Source: Megalonaias nervosa (taxonomy: Eukaryota > Mollusca > Bivalvia > Unionida > Unionidae). Taken from it: a DNA stretch of 64,000 bases. Below, piece by piece: positions 1-11,089 of the stretch. The DNA lies in assembly GCA_016617855.1 (NCBI GenBank), contig JAECUM010017573.1, positions 1 to 64,000 on the forward strand. The letters run 5' to 3'. A program made the position numbers and the translations under genes. Position 1 is the stretch's first letter. Each line of letters begins with the position of its first letter. A model generated the notes under the pieces. It saw only the letters and a list, made by a program, of their open reading frames with translations, ran no database searches and was not told where the DNA came from.

Positions 1-1245
1 TGACAAAGACCCAGATGTAAACACATTACTGTATTACTCTGACAAAGACCAAGATGGAAACAGACCCAGATGGAAACACATTACTGCATTACTCTGACAA
101 AGACCTAAATGTAAATACATTACTGCATTACTCTGACAAAGACCCAGATGTAAACACATTACTGTATTACTCTGACAAAGACCAAGATGGAAACAGACCC
201 AGATGGAAACACATTACTGCATTACTCTGACAAAGACCCAAATGTAAATACATTACTGCATTACTCTGACATAGACCCAAATGTAAACACATTATTGTAT
301 TGCTCTGACAAAGACCAAGATGGAAACAGACCCAGATGGAAACACATTACTGCATTACTCTGACAAAGACCCAGATGTAAATACATTACTGCATTACTCT
401 GACAAAGATCCAGATGTAAATACATTACTGTATTACTCTGACAAAGACCAGATGTAAATAAATTACTGTATTACTCTGACAAAGACCAGATGTGAACACA
501 TTACTGTATTACTCTGACAAAGACCCAGATGTAAATACATTATTGTATTACTCTGACAAAGACCCAGATGTAAATACATTATTGTATTACTCTGACAAAG
601 ACCCAAATGTAAATACATTACTGCATTATTCTGACAAAGACCCAAATGTAAATACATTACTGCATCACTCTGACAAAGACCCAGATGTAAACACATTACT
701 GCATCACTCTGACAAAGACCCAGATGTAAACACATTACTGTATTATTCTGACAAAGACCCAAATGTAAATACATTACTGCATTACTCTGACATAGACCCA
801 AATGTAAACACATTATTGTATTACTCTGACAAAGACCAAGATGGAAACAGACCCAGATGGAAACACATTACTGCATTACTCTGACAAAGACCCAGATGTA
901 AATAAATTACTGTCTTACTCTGGCAAAGACCAGATGTAAACACATTACTGCATTACTCTGACATAGATCCAGATGTTAACACATTACTGCATCACTCTGA
1001 CAAAGACCCAGATGTAAACACATTACTGTATTACTCTGACAAAGACCAAGATGGAAACAGACCCAGATGGAAACACATTACTGCATTACTCTGACAAAGA
1101 CCCAAATGTAAACACATTACTGCATTACTATGACAAAGACCCAGATGTAAACACATTACTGTATTACTCTGACAAAGACCCAGATGTAAACAGATTACTG
1201 TATTACTCTGAAATAGATCAAGATGTTAACACATTACTGTCTTTT
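1..1245. repeat. 39-bp satellite array with longer variant units
   Basis: About 30 head-to-tail copies of a 39-bp unit (TCTGACAAAGACCCAGATG followed by TAAAYACATTACTGYATTAC) fill the first 1.25 kb and continue off the left edge. Some units carry an extra AAGATGGAAACAGACCCAG segment. These longer units recur at roughly regular distance, so the array has higher-order structure. Because 39 is a multiple of three, open frames run through it on both strands (492-884 and 1051-1269 on plus, 463-813 on minus). Their peptides are simple 13-residue repeats, and I do not regard them as genes. Confidence 0.95.
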
Positions 1246-1356
1246 TGTAAAGTGGTAATCATCTTATGACATAGCAGGAAAAAGGTAAAACTGGCCTTTG
1301 CACACAGATGACCTCTGTTCAAGTTCACCTTTCAGATTTAATATTTTGAAATTTCA

Positions 1357-1387
<31 letters not shown>

Positions 1388-2666
1388 TATTATTATTATT
1401 ATTTTATCAAGATTGTTTTATATCCACTATTCAATAAAATCATAAAATATGCATAGATGTTCTCTCCCCAGTTTTATGTTCCACATAATATTACTGTATC
1501 ATGCTCACTTTAATCCATCCTATAAATTAAATTATGACTGACTTAAAATAATCACCGATCTTAGGTTTTTTTGGTACACCATGACAAAACACTGATTTCA
1601 CTACTAATCAACAGCTTATATATGACTGTAAAGCAGAGGGCTTGGAAACAGCTTTTCATGCTTCAAAAACAATAGTTGGATTAGCCAGCTGATCAGTTCG
1701 CTGAGATCAAAAGATAGTCTTGTTTGAGAGGCCTATGATGAATAGGGAATCAAAAGGAACCTTTTATGGCAATTTTTGTGATCTGTGGATTGATAATTTA
1801 CCTGCCTTTACAGAGAAGTTTTAAATATTGAATGATTCATGACCTCAATGAAATGGGATGTAACTCATTTCTCTTCTCAAAATCCAACCTTTTTCATCAG
1901 AGATGGCTTTAATTTATGGAACAAGATGATTATATTAAAACTATACCTGTGATGCTTGCACAAAAGTGACATCTATTTCTGCTGTGATAACACAACTACT
2001 TTTCCCACCAGCCAGCCAACAAATTGCTTCAAGCATCTCTATAAGCATAAAAAACTGCCTTACTTTCAAACCTGGCATATTGATACCTTTGAATTAGACT
2101 GACTCTGTCTGGACTGCAGTGAGTACAAGTGAGATATGAAATGTTTAAACATCAGTTCATAATGAAATGCCTTCATATAAACAATGCCTTGCTTACAACT
2201 AAAAAAATTTAATTATATACTTAGAATGGTCACTTTTGATATGATCCAGTTACTGCTTAAAATAGGGAGAAAACTATTGGTTAGGAAACTCCTGGCTGCT
2301 GACTGCAGAAAGCAGTTGACCGTAACACACATGGCATTGATATATGAGGGGAAATTAGCATGGCTGTTGTGGCCAGGTGATGGCTATGTACAAGTGACCG
2401 TTAGGACAGGTTTGACTATATTCAGATTCAAAGTTTCTGATTTGAATGTATTCTTGTTATGTTCTTAAAATTACTAATGATGCATATTTTCATTTTGTAC
2501 TCATTTCAGTGATTACAGCACGTGACGTAAAGATTTATTTTGATGGATTTACTGTGGATTAAAACGGTGGGGTTGGTGTGGGGGCTTCTTTGAGTTCCTC
2601 TAATAATTCATCACAGAAATAGCATTGTTCTTCAGATCTTTACCTGTAACATTTCCTTTTTTACAG
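1246..2666. other. AT-rich non-coding stretch with an ATT microsatellite
   Basis: Apart from a (TTA)n run at about 1357-1403, I see only unique AT-rich sequence. It lies directly upstream of the first visible TTC27 exon, so it is probably intron. The preceding TTC27 exon, expected to encode a WNNL-type TPR segment, was searched for here and not found. Confidence 0.6.
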
Positions 2667-2745
2667 ACAGAAAGCATTTCTGGTGATGAAGGATGCTCTA
2701 AAGTGTAGTTATGACAACTGGAGAGTATGGGAGAATTACTTGGTG
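2667..2745 (+). CDS. TTC27 exon (TPR segment, WENY)
   Basis: The acceptor is TTTTTACAG and the donor is GTAATG. The exon encodes QKAFLVMKDALKCSYD and then NWRVWENYLV, a TPR helix pair. It ends in phase 0 and joins directly to VSTD in the next exon. An alternative acceptor four bases downstream (ACAGACAG, start 2671) would drop only the first codon and a bit. This is the leftmost exon I can find. Confidence 0.85.
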
Positions 2746-3024
2746 GTAATGGTTATCTATTGGTTACTTAAATTGTTCCTCTAAAACTACAAATCATATT
2801 ATCATATAGTGGGTATTTTTCTCAAACATAAATTAATCAGTTTGTTCAAATGGGAGGTATTTTTGGCTAGATATATTTAAGCAGTTATGGATATGGACAA
2901 TTCATATCATTTTTGTTGTCATTATCACACTCTGTGTCAGCTAAATCACTAAAATTTCTCCATTTTAAAATATTCCAACTATGCAATTTTAAATTTGCCT
3001 TGTCCATCCATCTGCCTTGTGACT

Positions 3025-3192
3025 GCTATAGCATTCGAACCACCAACCCACAGGAAGCTACTGGCAAGCTTTCTCACATGTCCACATTGGGCAAGGCAGG
3101 GACTCAAACCCAGGTGGACAGAGATGAGATGGCAGTAATTGGTAAAGGCAAGTGCTTTAGACCACTCCGCTACCCAGGGCCTCAGTTTGATG
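3025..3192 (-). mobile_element. tRNA-derived SINE, truncated
   Basis: Read on minus, the sequence starts GGCCCTGGGTAGCGGAGTGG (A-box-like) and about 60 bases later has GGGTTTGAGTCCC (B box). The body contains AGAAAGCTTGCCAGTAGC, shared with the copies near 3.9 and 32.8 kb. The 3' part is missing. It is too diverged to be a working tRNA gene. Confidence 0.75.
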
Positions 3193-3217
3193 CTGAGCAC
3201 ATTTGTGTACATTGAAC

Positions 3218-3632
3218 ACACATTGATGCTAATCAGACATACTGCTCAGTATCCCAAACACGTCTTAGCACATATTGATGCTAATCAGGCATACTGCTCA
3301 GTATCCCAAACATGTCTTAGCACACATTGATGCTAATCAGACATACTGCTCAGTATCCCAAACATGTCTTAGCACACATTGATGCTAATCAGACATACTG
3401 TTCAGTATCCCAAACATGTCTTAGCACATATTGATGCTAATCAGACATACTGCTCAGTATCCCAAACATGTCTTAGCACATATTGATGCTAATCAGACAT
3501 ACTGCTCAGTGTCCCAAACATGTCTTAGCACACATTGATGCTAATCAGACATACTGCTCAGTATCCTAAACATGTCTTAGCACACATTGATGCTAATCAG
3601 ACATACTGCACAGTATCCCAAACATGTCTTAG
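3218..3632. repeat. 52-bp satellite, 8 copies
   Basis: Eight copies of a 52-bp unit (ATTGATGCTAATCAGACATA, then CTGCTCAGTATCCCAAACATGTCTTAG) differ by only a few substitutions. The array starts immediately beside the SINE at 3025-3192. A diverged reverse-complement copy of the unit lies inside the inverted-repeat element at 4314-4566. Confidence 0.95.
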
Positions 3633-3891
3633 GATATATGTTGCTGACACACAACTTCATGCACACTCAGGCAGATTTCAGCCAAATTTGGCATGATGCT
3701 ATATCTCAGTAAGAGTTCAGAAGAGTTTGATGACAAACACATTCTGCATGTTTCCTAGAGTCATGCCCCTTTGAACATCTTAGCAAAGTCATTGCTAATG
3801 CACATACTTCTCTACCCTTACAGTTATTATAGGATTTTACTGTGAAACCTCATTTCAACAATTTTCAAAAGTATTGACTTCCATGCCATAA

Positions 3892-4125
3892 AGGGGGCCT
3901 TGGGTGGCTGAGTAGTCTATGGCACTCGCCTTTACATATCCTTGACATCTCAACTCAGTCCATGTGGATTCAAATCTCAGTATAGCTGAAGTGGGTATGT
4001 GACAGAGCTTGCCATTAGTTTCCCTTGGGTTGGTGGTTCTTCCTGGGTTCTTCCTGTACCAAATACACTGGCTGCCATATGTAGCGTATCATGTGTTGAA
4101 AAACAGTGTTCAACCCACAAAACCA
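3892..4125 (+). mobile_element. tRNA-derived SINE, full-length but diverged
   Basis: It begins GGCCTTGGGTGGCTGAGTAG, has a degenerate B box near GTGGATTCAAATCTCAG, shares the GCTTGCCATTAGTTTCCC body, and ends GTTGAAAAACAGTGTTCAACCC, the GTTAAACCC tail type of mollusc SINEs. It is the same family as the minus-strand copy near 32.8 kb. Confidence 0.75.
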
Positions 4126-4313
4126 GTCCACCATGTGATGTGAACTCAATTAAAAAACTTTGTGATGATGTACCACCAGAGAAAATATTGGACTTCTTGA
4201 AGGAAAGCAGTTGATATAACAAATTTGGCTGTGTATTTAAATAATGATATATTTTGTTCTTTTATCAATTTTTATAAACATTTTGCACAATGTGATTAAA
4301 ATCACTCTCCTAT

Positions 4314-4566
4314 ATGAAGGTCGGACAGCAACCACTTAGGGGTCATGTTCTGGTGACCTGTGTTATTACCATAATAGCTAACTTTATCAACCAATCAGAT
4401 GAAGTTCTATACCTTCATGTTTGGGATATTGAGCAGTATGCCTGAAGAGCATCAATATGTGCAGAATGATTTGATTTGCTTTCAAATTTCTGAAAGCTGC
4501 ATTTCCATTGATTGATTCAAAGGTCACCAGGACATGACCCCTAAGCAGTCGCTGTCAGATCTTCAT
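4314..4566. mobile_element. 253-bp inverted-repeat element (MITE-like)
   Basis: Terminal inverted repeats of 46 bp (4314-4359 and 4521-4566) match at about 85-90 percent around a shared CTTAGGGGTCATG core. There is no coding capacity and no convincing target-site duplication. The interior (4416-4461) holds a reverse-complement, diverged copy of the 52-bp satellite unit from 3218-3632. I infer a short non-autonomous DNA transposon of unknown superfamily. Confidence 0.75.
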
Positions 4567-5384
4567 GTTGGACAGTGGAGATCTGATTTCAGTCAGATTG
4601 CAATTTGCAAAAATTTTAACAATTTTGCCACTTTTCTTTTATCTTGGTGTACTTCAAATTTACATTTATTTAGAAGGTTTATCTTCATCACATCTTTCAG
4701 GATTTAACATTTTATCAGTACCATATAGCCATTATTGTGCTGATGTGCCATTAAGTGCAGAATTTGCATATACACCATTACCTTGATAAGTCCTGCTTAA
4801 TGGGGTCCAAAAACATTGACACACTGTAATTAATAGCGCAAGTTACTGAGGGACCTATACAAAAAACTAATAAAAGGATGGAAATTGATGAAAGGAGGTG
4901 AGAGTAGGGGGAAAGTTACATTGTTGAATAGTTGTTTTATAATCATGTTGAAATTAATTGTGAATAAATATCTCTTTGTAATGGTGTAGTTTGTTTTTTC
5001 TTGAGTTACCTTTATATTCAGGATAATCCATATTGAAACAGTCCTTAAGAAAGTTATTCCACATGGTTTCTGTGCACTTAACGTGTACCACTAAATACAT
5101 TGTGAATTACATCACTGCTTTTTGTGTTAAATTGGATACATTCTCATTTTCAAAAGATTGAAATTCATTTCGAGAAACAATTTAGAAACTTTTGTTGTTT
5201 TCATTTTTTTTATTTTTCTGTCACTAGATCAATTGATCAATAGATTTATTTACATTGGAATGCAAAAAAACAATTCACAAAGGCTAATTATTACCAAATT
5301 AGAATTTAATGGGTCTAAAATTAAAAATCAAACAATCTCTCTCGACACCAAATTTACTGTATATAACTTTTCTCACATAACCAA

Positions 5385-5490
5385 GTTGGCCAAGCCCAAG
5401 ATTTGAACCATACGGAGAGAGGTGAGATGTTAGTGATCTGTAAAGGAAAGCACCTTAGACCTCTTGGCCACTGGTGTCCCTACAGTGTAT
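5385..5490 (-). mobile_element. tRNA-derived SINE head fragment
   Basis: On minus there is TGGCCAAGAGGTCTAAGGTG (A-box-like) followed by GGTTCAAATCTTGG (B-box-like) at tRNA spacing. Only the tRNA-like head is recognisable. Confidence 0.65.
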
Positions 5491-5933
5491 GACATAATCT
5501 CATTAATGCAATTAGTCCTGCAGTTTGCCTTTGCATTTATTTTATGTATTGTCATGAGACCTGGTACATATTATGGTCATTATTTAGAGATGCACCTATT
5601 AGCAAATCTTTATGCTCCCATGATCGTTGTAGCAATTGTTGCCCTTTTTGACTTGGATATAGGAGAGATGGTGTTATATTTACTCACTATTTAGTCACTC
5701 ACAAATTGCTGACTATTTATCAAGTTATGATCATGTATCCAGTATGGCCACTATGTTGGCAATCTTGAAATTTTTTGACAGAACTATGCTCCATTTTGTA
5801 ACATTGATTTTCAAATTGGAACCCTTAGTGACTCTGTCATTTTGTTTTAGATAATGTTCGATTTACAATTAGCATGAAATAATGTACTGAAAATTTCTCT
5901 TGTTTTTCTTAAATGGATTTTCCTGATTTACAG

Positions 5934-6020
5934 GTCAGTACAGATTGCGGTGAGTTTGGAGAAGTGATCCAGGCCTATCACAGACTAATTGACCTGAAGG
6001 GCAAATGGCTAGATCTTGAG
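5934..6020 (+). CDS. TTC27 exon (TDCGEF TPR)
   Basis: The acceptor is TTTACAG and the donor GAG/GTTTGA. It is 87 bp, exactly 29 codons, phase 0 at both ends. It encodes VSTDCGEFGEVIQAYHR and LIDLKGKW, a tetratricopeptide repeat closely resembling the vertebrate TTC27 segment containing TDVGEF and AYHRLLDL. Confidence 0.9.
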
Positions 6021-6539
6021 GTTTGATTTTCATTAAAGAAAATTATTTTTGTTGTACAGTTTCATATTTGCAGATTGTTTTGCATGCAGTTTCAGACAGT
6101 ATGGTATAGATATCACTGTTATAAGCAGGACATTTTACTTTTCTTGTTAACAGTGTAGACATTTGCAGTCTTGAAACATAATAGTACTGCTTACAGATAT
6201 GACATGATGTCTAATGGAAACCTGGTAACCCATTTCACTGCTAATTAGTTGTGGTGGGGTCTTTGAATTGGTTTGGTTAATTGAATATTTGAGTGTTTCG
6301 ATAGTAAAGTAGGCCAAGATTGAGAAAGCAATTGGTTTGGATCAGTAATTTGAAAAATATTGGTTAGGATTGTTAAAATTTTGCAGTATATAACTTTAAC
6401 AATGCATTGTATGGCATTAATGTGAATAAACTTTCAGGAGTTGAATTTAGCTAACTAAATGATATGCATGTTTGGTTTAATGTTGCTGAATTTCAATCTG
6501 ATTTTTATATGCAGCTTGATCTTAATAAACCTCCAGGTT

Positions 6540-7560
6540 AATTTAGCTGTCTATGTTCTTCACCAGTGTTTAGAGGAGTTACAACCTCTGATTGTCAGAC
6601 CCACCCACTTTTATTTCCACACAATAACTACCATTAATAATTCTTGCATTTCAACAAAATTTCATATACATTGTGATACTGAGGAGACTCTGGATAAGTT
6701 TGATTGTCAGTGTTTTAAGTCATTGTTTAGTGGTGTTATAATCCATGGATATCAGATTTGATTATTAGTGTTTTAGATCAGTGTTTACTGGTATTATAAC
6801 CCCTGGCTGTCAGATCTGATTGTCGGTGTTTCAAGTCAATGTTTAGTGGTGTTATAACCCCCTCACTTTCATTTCAGCATATTAACTTCCTTACTTATAT
6901 TTGCAATTCAGCTAAATTAGACCTTGGCCGATTTTGATTGTCAGCATTTTATGTATTGTTTATAGCCCCTAACTGTAAGACCCACTCGCATTCATTTCTG
7001 CACAATAACTCCCATAAATGTTGTATTTCAACTATATTTGGTGTGCAGTTTGGTATTGCTTATACTATTTGATTGTCATTGTTCATTGCCATGTTTGTGG
7101 AGTTATAGCCCCTGATTGTCAAACTCATTCAATGTTATTTCAGCACAGTAACTCCATTAATTATCACTGAATTTAAAAATAAACTGGGATGCAGTTTGAT
7201 ATTGACAAGAACTTGGATGAGTTCAGTTATCAGTGTTTTATGTACATGTTTAGTGTTGGTATAGCCCCTTCATTTTCAGACCCACTCACTTTTATTTCTG
7301 CACATCTTCCAAAATTATTATTGCAGTGGAATTAAATTTTGTACAGTTTTATGTTGACAAAACCCTGGATAAATTTGTTAGTTGTTTATCTATGTCATTG
7401 TTTAATGGAATTATAGCCCCTGATGGTCAGGCCCATTCACAGTTTTTTCTGCACTGTAGTTCCCCTTATCACAGAATTTCAAATAAATTTGGTATGCAGT
7501 TCTGTTGTCAGCATTCTGTGTCATCATTTATCTGAGTTATAGTCCCTAATAATAGCCTTT
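6540..7560. repeat. Degenerate ~140-bp tandem array
   Basis: About seven diverged repeats carry the landmarks TTTAGTGGTGTTATAGCCCC, TGATTGTCAGACCCACTCA, TTTCAGCACAATAACTCC and TTTGGTATGCAGTTTGAT in fixed order. Spacing of the TTATA(A/G)CCCC landmark is about 108-165 bp, with two short units of about 60 bp. It lies in the TTC27 intron after the 5934-6020 exon. No coding potential. Confidence 0.8.
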
Positions 7561-7894
7561 ATTATTGGATTACAGACAGATTTGATATTGATTGGGAAGT
7601 TTGATTCTGAGCAAACGGAAAATTTACCGGTGTGATGGCAGCACAGTTTAATTGTTTTCTTCATATGTAAAGGAGAGAATACATGTTTAAATATATGAAG
7701 TTTTGTCTGAACCCAGAGTTAAGTATAGAGTCTCACAAGGTTAATTTTTATCAAGTGCTATTTTTATTTATTTATTTATTTTTATTATTGATCTGCCTCA
7801 TTCATTGGGAGACTAAATTTGGTTGACAGAGCTCTGTGTAGAGGACACAACAGAACATAACAAATCTTGTTCGTGATGAACTAAAGTACTTGCT

Positions 7895-8500
7895 GCTTTT
7901 TTAGATAATAATACATCATGGACAGAACAAATCAGATGTGTCAGGAAGAAGGTTAATTCAAGTTTATGGCTTCTCCATAAGATATAATATTTTCTCCCAA
8001 GATTGGCACAGGAGACTATTGCATAATAGTTACATACAACCCTATTAGATTACTGTAATACATTATTGGGGGTAATTCAGTGGCACATCTTCAATAATGA
8101 GCATTCAGGCTAATCTATTACTGGTCACAAAAATGGGAAAACTTAGCTGACTAGTTAAAAATATTACCTATTAAAGATGGAATCCATTTGAGAAAAGTAA
8201 GTTAATGTGTAAGATATCTAATAACTATGCTCAACTTGTTTTACGGTCACTATCCCAGTAAAGGCAGTCAAGTAACACAGTGCTCCTGTTTATTTACAGT
8301 CACTATCCCAGAACTGACAACCTGTTCACACTCCCCACTGAAGATTCATATCGACCAAACAGAATAGATTTCCCAAACCAAATAAACAATTATGCAAAAT
8401 AAGTTTTCCATACTTGGGAACTTTGGTCTGGAACAGTATACCAGAAAAAATTAAAAATGCCCTCTCTGTTTCCTTCTCTCACAATCAATATATCCCAGTG
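7895..8500 (+). mobile_element. Non-LTR retrotransposon 3' end, decayed
   Basis: Interrupted plus-strand frames resemble the C-terminal part of LINE reverse transcriptases: a block like VSGRR..SSLWLLHKI, then a YIQPY..Y-type block, then VWNSIPEKIKNALS, the usual W(N)SLPxxI(K)xA motif. Frameshifts and stops interrupt it. The 23.3-24.2 kb LINE has the same block order. Confidence 0.6.
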
Positions 8501-8836
8501 ACAAGCCCCATTGTTTTAAACATGAAACTGGAAACCCGATTTTTTGGGGAGGGGGGCATAAAAATCTATGTTGCAATTAAGTGCTTTTTTTCCATACTGC
8601 AGTTTCAATACATGTTCATATTTGCTTTTGCAAGTCTGTATATGTCATTTACCCAGATGAGTGATATCAGGTTTACTTGAGCCTCTTGTTATTGAGTCAG
8701 TAACACACTTGCCACTATTTGTAACTTTTTATGATTGTTAGCCATTAAAAGGATGATACACAATTTGCCATGAGCGAAGTTTTCCAGAGCATGAGGGAAG
8801 GTATGATCACTTTTCTTTGTGAACAGTTACAACAAT

Positions 8837-8999
8837 AAAACCACTGTAAGTCTTCCTGAACTGTTGACATCAGAATTAGGTCTGTAAAACCACTGTAAAA
8901 TGCAAGTCTTCCTTAACTGTTGACATCAGAATTAGGTCTCTAAAACCACTGTAAAATGCAAGTCTTCCTGAACTACTGACATCAGAATTAGGTCACTAA
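8837..8999. repeat. Three-copy tandem repeat, ~50-56 bp
   Basis: Three copies of AAAACCACTGTAAAATGCAA followed by GTCTTCCTGAACTGTTGACATCAGAATTAGGTC. The first copy lacks about seven bases. Confidence 0.9.
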
Positions 9000-9844
9000 A
9001 ATCTGAAATATGTTTCTGTTCAGGGCAAGTAATACATACATCTACTCTTGCTTAATTTTACCTATTGTTATATTCAGTCTTGTCAACTAGTCAACCAGCT
9101 ATTTGCCAACTTTCTGCATATGCATTAAAGACATGTACATTTTTATCTACTGTTGTCTGCAACTTGTCCATTGATTCATCTTAAGTAATACAACACCATA
9201 CTTGCAAATTTACGCACTTTGTCACAAAAGCTCAAACCATTTAGAATATCTTCAGTTTGATGGATCACAAAAGAATTTAAACATTACAACGTGGCCCTTA
9301 GTTTTAAAGTGCTTTTAAGAGCTTCAGAAAATGTTTGCACACAGAAAACAGGGTATAAAAGTTATTTCTTTCAATACTCTTTATGAATGTTTTCAATTTT
9401 AAAAAATTGGGTCCCAGCTATCTGAAATATACTGTCATACTCAATGCAGCAGACAGAGATTCCCATATTCAAGTACAGTTTGTATCACAGAAGTGCACAT
9501 GCTAAACATGCCAAAATTGGCTTGATTATGTAAGAATACAGATTCATTAAGTGAGATTATTCCTGTGGGTATGCTTGATTAACTTGATTAACTTTTCTCT
9601 TGTTTGAACATTATGGTTAAAAGATTAGCAATGATTAAAAAAATCTTATTCTGACATTAGGCACCAGACATTTCACAATATTTGGTCAAATCATTACAGG
9701 TAAGACAGCAAGTAACCTTTCCAGAATGGAAACGATCGAATGCTGCATGAATATTTTTTGTTTTGAGAAATAAAACTTTAAGAGGAGACATTTGTTGAAA
9801 TGTTGTCTCTACCAAAAAGGAGGTACCATATCATATAAAGGAGG
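9000..9844. other. Intronic sequence without recognisable features
   Basis: AT-rich TTC27 intron. I see no coding exon, repeat array or transposon end here. Confidence 0.5.
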
Positions 9845-9892
9845 GTTTGATTTGGTTTTGTGGGGTTTAGTGCCATTTTTCAGCACCATAGA
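9845..9892 (-). mobile_element. SINE tail fragment
   Basis: On minus it reads GGTGCTGAAAAATGGCACTAAACCCCACA, the 3' tail of the tRNA-derived SINE family seen elsewhere here. It sits about 70 bp upstream of the 9962 TTC27 exon. Confidence 0.55.
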
Positions 9893-9961
9893 AAGAGAGA
9901 GAAAAAGAGGGAGAGCACATGATACTTTCTTTATTTATAACCATGCATAAATATGTTTCAG

Positions 9962-10075
9962 GTGTTGTCCATTTTAGTGCTTGCCATTACTAACAACATC
10001 AATGATGCCCAAGGAAACCCTTCCTCAAGATATCGACAGAAAGTACAGGAACTGTTTGGAAGGATTACAGCCAAG
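9962..10075 (+). CDS. TTC27 exon (QELFGRIT)
   Basis: The acceptor is ATGTTTCAG and the donor AAG/GTTTGG. It is 114 bp, 38 codons, phase 0. It encodes VLSILVLAITNNIND and then KVQELFGRITAK, which matches the TTC27 motif K(L/V)QELFGR(V/I)T. Confidence 0.92.
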
Positions 10076-10192
10076 GTTTGGACAAAACTGTACCATAATG
10101 ATAGTAACAAAGTCTAGTAAAGTATGAATCAGATCAGATGTAAACTTCTTATTATTCCATGAAGTCCGATCCTTTTGAGTACATTATCAGTG

Positions 10193-10629
10193 GAAACTGC
10201 TCCGGTGGCCTAGTGGTTAGAGTGTCCGCTTCGGATGCGGGAGGTCGTGGGTTCGATCCCTGGCCAAGTCATACCAAAGACTTACAAAAATTGTACTAAC
10301 AGCTGCCTTGCTTGGCGCTCAGCATTAAGAGGTTAGTGTTAGGACTGGTCGGGAGGTCGTGGGTTCGATCCCTGGCCAAGTCATACCAAAGACTTACAAA
10401 AATGGTACTAACAGCTGCCTCGCTTGGCGCTCAGCATTAAGAGGTTAGTGTTAGGACTGGTCGGCCTGGTGTCAGGATAATGTGACTGGGTGGACATCAT
10501 GCTACATGTCTGCGGCATGATGCCCCAGTGCTAGACATCACTATAAACTGCCACACTGCAGACATCGTAGCGATATGACTGAAAAATTGTTAAAGCTACG
10601 TTAAAAATCCAAATCACACACACACACAC
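10193..10629 (+). mobile_element. tRNA-derived SINE with internal 112-bp duplication
   Basis: The element starts with a tRNA-like head (GGTGGCCTAGTGGTTAGAGT as A box, GGTTCGATCCC as B box), continues through a GTGTCAGGATAATGTGACTG core, and ends GACTGAAAAATTGTTAAAG and a CA-rich tail. It is bounded by a perfect 12-bp target-site duplication ACATTATCAGTG (10181-10192 and 10630-10641). A 112-bp segment including the B box is tandemly repeated, at about 10240-10351 and 10352-10463, with a few differences. The duplicated B box makes this a structurally unusual copy. It is not a functional tRNA gene, because the acceptor-stem pairing is absent. Confidence 0.9.
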
Positions 10630-11089
10630 ACATTATCAGTGTGTATAAGTTCACTTCCAACCATTGGGAGCTGGAATGTCTATCAGATCTCTTTGTCAAC
10701 CTTTTTAATCTCCTCTTTATTGGTAGACAGAAACAGGGAGTATTCAACTTGAAGATTTGTTTTGTAAACCAGACACAATATGTAGCTCGACTGGTCAAAG
10801 ACCATGATAGTTTATGTAGTGACCCAGCAGCTCGCCAGGTACCTGGTGACCATAATTCAATTGTTTGTTGTTGCTACTCCTCTTAAACTACTTGAAGCTC
10901 ATGCAATGTGGTGTACATTTTCATCCAGTAGGAAAATGGTATCTCTTGTTCATTCAATATGGTTGCCACACCAGCCATCTCAAAACAATCTGGTCTTGGC
11001 TGCTGCACCTGATCATTTGGTTGTATTTACATGGGGTTTTATTAAAATGTTTCTCATGATATGTAGTTAGACCCTCATACAGTGAAACC

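Noticed and set aside
463..1269. Open frames of 72-130 residues in the 39-bp satellite
   Set aside because: They exist only because the period is a multiple of three; both strands are open and no start context or non-repeat part is present.
3218..3632. A CRISPR array
   Set aside because: The whole 52-bp unit is conserved with no unique spacers, and the genome is eukaryotic.
10193..10270. A tRNA gene
   Set aside because: A and B boxes are present but the acceptor stem does not pair, and the sequence continues into a SINE body with target-site duplications.
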